Of a stretch of DNA of 64,000 bases, positions 61,279 to 64,000 are shown one piece after another. The stretch spans positions 2,542,501-2,606,500 of the forward strand of contig NZ_AP025344.1 in the NCBI RefSeq assembly GCF_021654795.1, read 5' to 3'. The number at the start of each line of letters is the position of its first letter. The stretch's first letter is position 1. The position numbers and the translations under genes are program-made. The notes beneath the pieces were generated by a model, which was given only the letters and a program-made list of their open reading frames with translations, ran no database searches and was not told the origin of the DNA. Origin of the DNA: Paenibacillus dendritiformis. GTDB taxonomy: Bacteria > Bacillota > Bacilli > Paenibacillales > Paenibacillaceae.

Positions 61279-62769
61279 ATGGAAATGAAGCTGCCAGTCA
61301 CGAATCCAGCCGCCCTGCGCGCGGGAGCTATCCTCGTCAGCAAGGTCATTGGCTTGGCGGGGAGAGCGACGCTTACCCGCATTCTTGGCGCCGAGGGCGT
61401 CGGCTTATACCAGATCGCTTATTCATGCTATGGTATTTTCCTCATGATCATTACCGGAGGGCTGCCGACGGCTTTGGCGTTATTTACCGCCAAGCAACCG
61501 GGAAGAGGCTGGAGCGCATTTCGCACGCTGTCGGCGCTCCTGGCTCTGGCCGGAGCCGCCGCCAGCCTCCTGATGTACATGCAGTCCGAACGGATAGCGC
61601 TGCTGCTCGGGAATCCGGAGGTGGAAGCCGGCATCCGCTGTCTGGCTCCTGCCTTGCTGGCCGTTCCGCTTCTGCAACTCCTGCGCGGGTATATGCAGGG
61701 AGCGGAGCGGTACGGAGCCATCTCCTGCTCGGAACTCGCCGAGCAGGCCGTTCGCGTCGGTACCATGATTCTCCTCGTCTGTCTGTTCGCATCCGAGGGA
61801 ACGTCCGTCGCTTTGGGAGCCGGGTTGACGGGGACGACGATTGGCGCGCTGTCCGCCTTTCTGATGCTAACGGTCTTTCTCGTCACCAGGCGCTCCCTGG
61901 CCGAGGGCTCTCTCGAGTTCCATCAGCCGGTCCGAAGCGAAGTGCGATCGATTGTCCAAGCTTCCATGGCGATCGGCTTCACAAGACTGCTGATGCCCGC
62001 ATCGGATTTCATCGATTCGCTGCTCATCCCGCGCCGGCTTCAGGCCGCCGGATACACCCTCTCGGAAGCGACATCGATTTACGGCGTCATTACGGGAATG
62101 GCGGTCATCGTCGCTTATATGCCGACGATCGTAACGGCCGCCATCTCGTATACGATGACGATGAAGCTGGCCTCTCATTACCAGCAAGGCAAGCTGAAGT
62201 CTTACCAAGTCATAATTCAGAGGATGCTTCGGCTCTGTTGGACATGGGGCTTGTTAAGCGGGATGTTCTTGTTTTTGTTCGCGGATCCGCTGGCTTATCT
62301 GTTGTTCCATACCCCCGAGGCGGGGGCTCCGATTCGCTACTTCGCGGTTCTTCCGCTTATCGTGGGGATTCGCGAGCTGACGACGAGCATCCTGTGGACC
62401 CAAGAGCGCAAAAACGTCCCATTCGTAGGCTTGCTGAACGGAATCGCCTTCTCCACAGCCTTGCTGTTCTTCCTGTTGGCTATACCTGGATTCGGGTACG
62501 AGGCAGCGTCAATTGGCATTTTGGCGCTGGAAGGCGTCGCGGTGTGGTGCAATCTATATGCGCTTCATCGGATGCGGGCCAATCTGTTCGCTTGGAGATG
62601 GATCGGGTGGGAAGTGCTATTTTGCCTCTTCAGTCTGGTCTTTTTCTTATTCATTCTTTCATCGGGCACAGGAGCGGCCTCGTGGTGGCCAGCGGTTGGC
62701 CATATGGTGATCTATTGGCTTGGAGCGGGGAGCGTCCTCCTCGTGCGCGCGAGATCCTTCATGCACTGA
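61279..62769 (+). CDS. SpoVB-like MOP-superfamily lipid flippase
   Basis: 496 residues with about 14 membrane helices. Sequence features such as GRATLTRILGAEGVGLYQIA and ALFTAKQ match the MurJ/SpoVB/Wzx group of flippases, nearest to SpoVB (stage V sporulation protein B), which handles lipid-linked precursors during spore cortex or polysaccharide synthesis. ATG at 61279 and ATG at 61285 are both possible; GGTGAT overlaps them and ribosome binding is not strong. Not all family members act in sporulation. Confidence 0.85.
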   Translation: MEMKLPVTNPAALRAGAILVSKVIGLAGRATLTRILGAEGVGLYQIAYSCYGIFLMIITGGLPTALALFTAKQPGRGWSAFRTLSALLALAGAAASLLMYMQSERIALLLGNPEVEAGIRCLAPALLAVPLLQLLRGYMQGAERYGAISCSELAEQAVRVGTMILLVCLFASEGTSVALGAGLTGTTIGALSAFLMLTVFLVTRRSLAEGSLEFHQPVRSEVRSIVQASMAIGFTRLLMPASDFIDSLLIPRRLQAAGYTLSEATSIYGVITGMAVIVAYMPTIVTAAISYTMTMKLASHYQQGKLKSYQVIIQRMLRLCWTWGLLSGMFLFLFADPLAYLLFHTPEAGAPIRYFAVLPLIVGIRELTTSILWTQERKNVPFVGLLNGIAFSTALLFFLLAIPGFGYEAASIGILALEGVAVWCNLYALHRMRANLFAWRWIGWEVLFCLFSLVFFLFILSSGTGAASWWPAVGHMVIYWLGAGSVLLVRARSFMH

Positions 62770-62783
62770 ATATATACCTTTTG

Positions 62784-62821
62784 AGCGTCTTCCTTTCCGG
62801 GGGAAAGGTGGACGCTTTTTT
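62784..62821 (+). terminator. Terminator after the flippase gene
   Basis: AGCGTC/GACGCT with an inner CCTTTCC/GAAAGG helix, followed by TTTTTT. Confidence 0.85.
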
Positions 62822-62860
62822 GTTTTGTTCCGGGGTGCCGGCGTAGTCGGAATTCATGGA

Positions 62861-62910
62861 TTTACATAATGGAAAAAGCGAGTATAATAAAAATGAGTAA
62901 ACACTCACTC
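62861..62910 (+). promoter_or_regulatory. Promoter and TetR-type operator of the ABC exporter
   Basis: TTTACA (62861-62866) and TATAAT (62883-62888) are 16 bp apart. Directly downstream, ATGAGTAAACACTCACTCA holds TGAGT-N4-ACTCA with an extra ACTCA, like operators of TetR-family repressors of drug exporters. No such repressor gene is in the window. Confidence 0.55.
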
Positions 62911-62936
62911 ACATTTTTGAGGGGATGGTGAACCCT

Positions 62937-63659
62937 GTGAAAAACGTAATTGCCGTCCATCATGTAAGCAAGCGATATGGCAAGAAGGTCATTGTCTCTG
63001 ACGTGGATATGACCGTAGCCGAAGGGGAGATCTATGGGTTGATCGGTCCGTCCGGGGCAGGAAAGACCACTCTGGTGAAGCTGATCGTCGGCATGGATTC
63101 GGCTTCGGAGGGGGAGATCGAGGTAGAGGGCATCCGGATTCCGAATCTCGGGATGCTGCAGCGAATCGGATATATGGCCCAGTCGGACGCCCTCTACCCG
63201 GAGCTGACAGGGAAGGAGAATCTGGATTTTTTCGCATCCCTGTTCGGCCTGTCCAAAAAGAAGAGGGCAGAACGGATTGCCTATGCGGCTGATCTGGTTC
63301 AACTCACTCCCCATTTGACCAAAAAAGTGATGGCCTATTCCGGCGGCATGAAGCGCCGGCTGTCGCTGGCGATTGCGCTCGTTCACGATCCGCAGGTGCT
63401 CGTGCTCGATGAACCGACGGTCGGCATCGATCCGGAGCTCCGATTATCGATCTGGAATGAGCTGTACCGCCTGAAGGAGCAAGGCAAATCGATACTGGTG
63501 ACGACGCATGTCATGGACGAGGCGGAAAAATGCGACCGGCTGGCGATGATGAGGGAAGGGCGCATGCTGACCTGCGGCTCGCCTCCTGAATTGAAAAGCC
63601 GCTTCGGCATTCACAGCCTGGAGGAAATATTTATTAAGGCAGGGGGAAGGGACGCATGA
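62937..63659 (+). CDS. ABC exporter ATPase
   Basis: 240 residues. Walker A GPSGAGKTT, Q-loop MAQSDALYPELTGKENLDFF, signature YSGGMKRRLSLAIAL, Walker B VLVLDEPTVGIDP, H-loop TTHVMDEAEKCDRL: the DrrA/ABC-2 export group. GTG at 62937 is preferred to ATG 62925 because the GAGGGG/GGTGA ribosome binding site would touch the ATG. It overlaps the permease gene by 4 nt. Probably exports a drug or lipid. Confidence 0.92.
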   Translation: MKNVIAVHHVSKRYGKKVIVSDVDMTVAEGEIYGLIGPSGAGKTTLVKLIVGMDSASEGEIEVEGIRIPNLGMLQRIGYMAQSDALYPELTGKENLDFFASLFGLSKKKRAERIAYAADLVQLTPHLTKKVMAYSGGMKRRLSLAIALVHDPQVLVLDEPTVGIDPELRLSIWNELYRLKEQGKSILVTTHVMDEAEKCDRLAMMREGRMLTCGSPPELKSRFGIHSLEEIFIKAGGRDA

Positions 63660-64000
63660 GAACGGGAGCCCTGGTTAGACGGATTGGCCGGCAGATGATG
63701 CGCGACAAACGGACATTGGCGCTCATGATGGCGGCGCCCCTGCTGATTTTGACGCTCGTTCACTTCTTGTTCACCGGCGATTCCGGCGCGAATCCGAAGC
63801 TTGCGGTCATCGGCGCGGATGAAGCGGCGGTGGAGGCGCTGCGGGAGATGGAGATCGAACCGATTGTCTATTCTGGCGAAGCCGAAGCGAAAAAACTGCT
63901 GGCCGAGGAGGAGCTCGACGGCGTGCTGCAGTGGCAAGGGGAGGAGGCCGGCCTTACGCTGCGGAATGAGGATCCGGCCTCCGCCAAAGCGCTGCAGATG
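63656..64000 (+). CDS. ABC-2 type exporter permease, N-terminal fragment
   Basis: ATG at 63656 overlaps the ATPase stop (ATGA) and the frame is open to the window edge, 115 residues. It shows one membrane helix (TLALMMAAPLLILTLVHFLF) followed by a large soluble loop (NPKLAVIGADEAAVEALREM; AEAKKLLAEEELDGVLQWQG), as in YhgE/DrrB-like ABC-2 permeases with an extracytoplasmic domain after the first helix. Partner of the ATPase. Confidence 0.85.
   Translation, partial: MRTGALVRRIGRQMMRDKRTLALMMAAPLLILTLVHFLFTGDSGANPKLAVIGADEAAVEALREMEIEPIVYSGEAEAKKLLAEEELDGVLQWQGEEAGLTLRNEDPASAKALQM

Noticed and set aside
61215..62846. A 543-codon + strand frame overlapping the flippase gene
   Set aside because: Its translation is Arg/Gly/Ser-rich without membrane helices, while the other frame gives a clear 14-helix flippase.

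Overview
The window reads as chromosomal DNA of an endospore-forming member of the Bacillota, most likely a Paenibacillus or close relative. This is inferred from the fairly high GC, strong AAGGAGG-type ribosome binding sites with frequent GTG/TTG starts, a sporulation-type diadenylate cyclase (CdaS), a SpoVB-like flippase, a PAS sporulation-type kinase with a SigH-like promoter, a BceRS-AB module, and cre and MhqR-type operators. No rRNA, tRNA, prophage, transposase or CRISPR array was seen. Both ends cut a gene: a GNAT/Eis-like protein at the left and an ABC permease at the right.

Layout. 1-8146: an acetyltransferase fragment, a cytosolic GH92 mannosidase divergent from its AraC-type regulator, two membrane-anchored alpha/beta hydrolases, two GNATs and a methyltransferase. 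8.2-14 kb: an OmpR-type two-component system (kinase frameshifted) and a SWIM/SNF2 helicase (frameshifted). 14-15.3 kb: a small membrane protein, then an attenuator leader in front of a decayed Vat-family streptogramin acetyltransferase, then a zinc-ribbon protein. 15.3-19.3 kb: a WYL regulator with two tandem paralogues of unknown function, and an LCM-type methyltransferase. 19.4-21.9 kb: a short stand-alone SigA-like sigma factor, then an FMN riboswitch driving an EamA transporter (probable riboflavin importer). 22.7-25 kb: an HTH protein, a hypothetical protein and pantothenate kinase. 25.2-30.7 kb: a BceRS-BceAB peptide-antibiotic module with a trailing lipoprotein. 31.2-36.8 kb: a five-gene Opp/Dpp-type ABC importer behind a cre site.

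37-42 kb holds a probable thiol-redox block: a 34-residue Cys-containing small ORF overlapping an orphan winged-helix regulator with a degenerate receiver, then six perfectly phased 11-bp TTCATGA repeats abutting the trxB promoter, then trxB, a glutaredoxin and zwf (NADPH supply). 43-49 kb: a PAS kinase, then a DcuS/CitA-type sensor, its regulator and a DASS-family dicarboxylate/citrate transporter with its own cre. 49-51 kb: an MhqO/MhqD quinone-detoxification operon with an MhqR-like operator. 51.0-51.6 kb is a striking non-coding stretch built of about 54 degenerate 11-bp units. 52-64 kb: cdaS, an ECF sigma factor coupled to clpP, an NlpC/P60 hydrolase, another two-component system, an AI-2E family exporter, a divergent polysaccharide deacetylase (frameshifted), an amidase-domain protein, a SpoVB-like flippase and an ABC exporter under a TetR-type operator.

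Four genes carry a one-base deletion at a homopolymer (near 9990, 12386, 53651 and 59690). This pattern suggests sequencing error rather than four independent inactivations. The Vat gene, by contrast, has a nonsense codon plus a large internal deletion and looks truly dead, although its attenuator is still recognisable.
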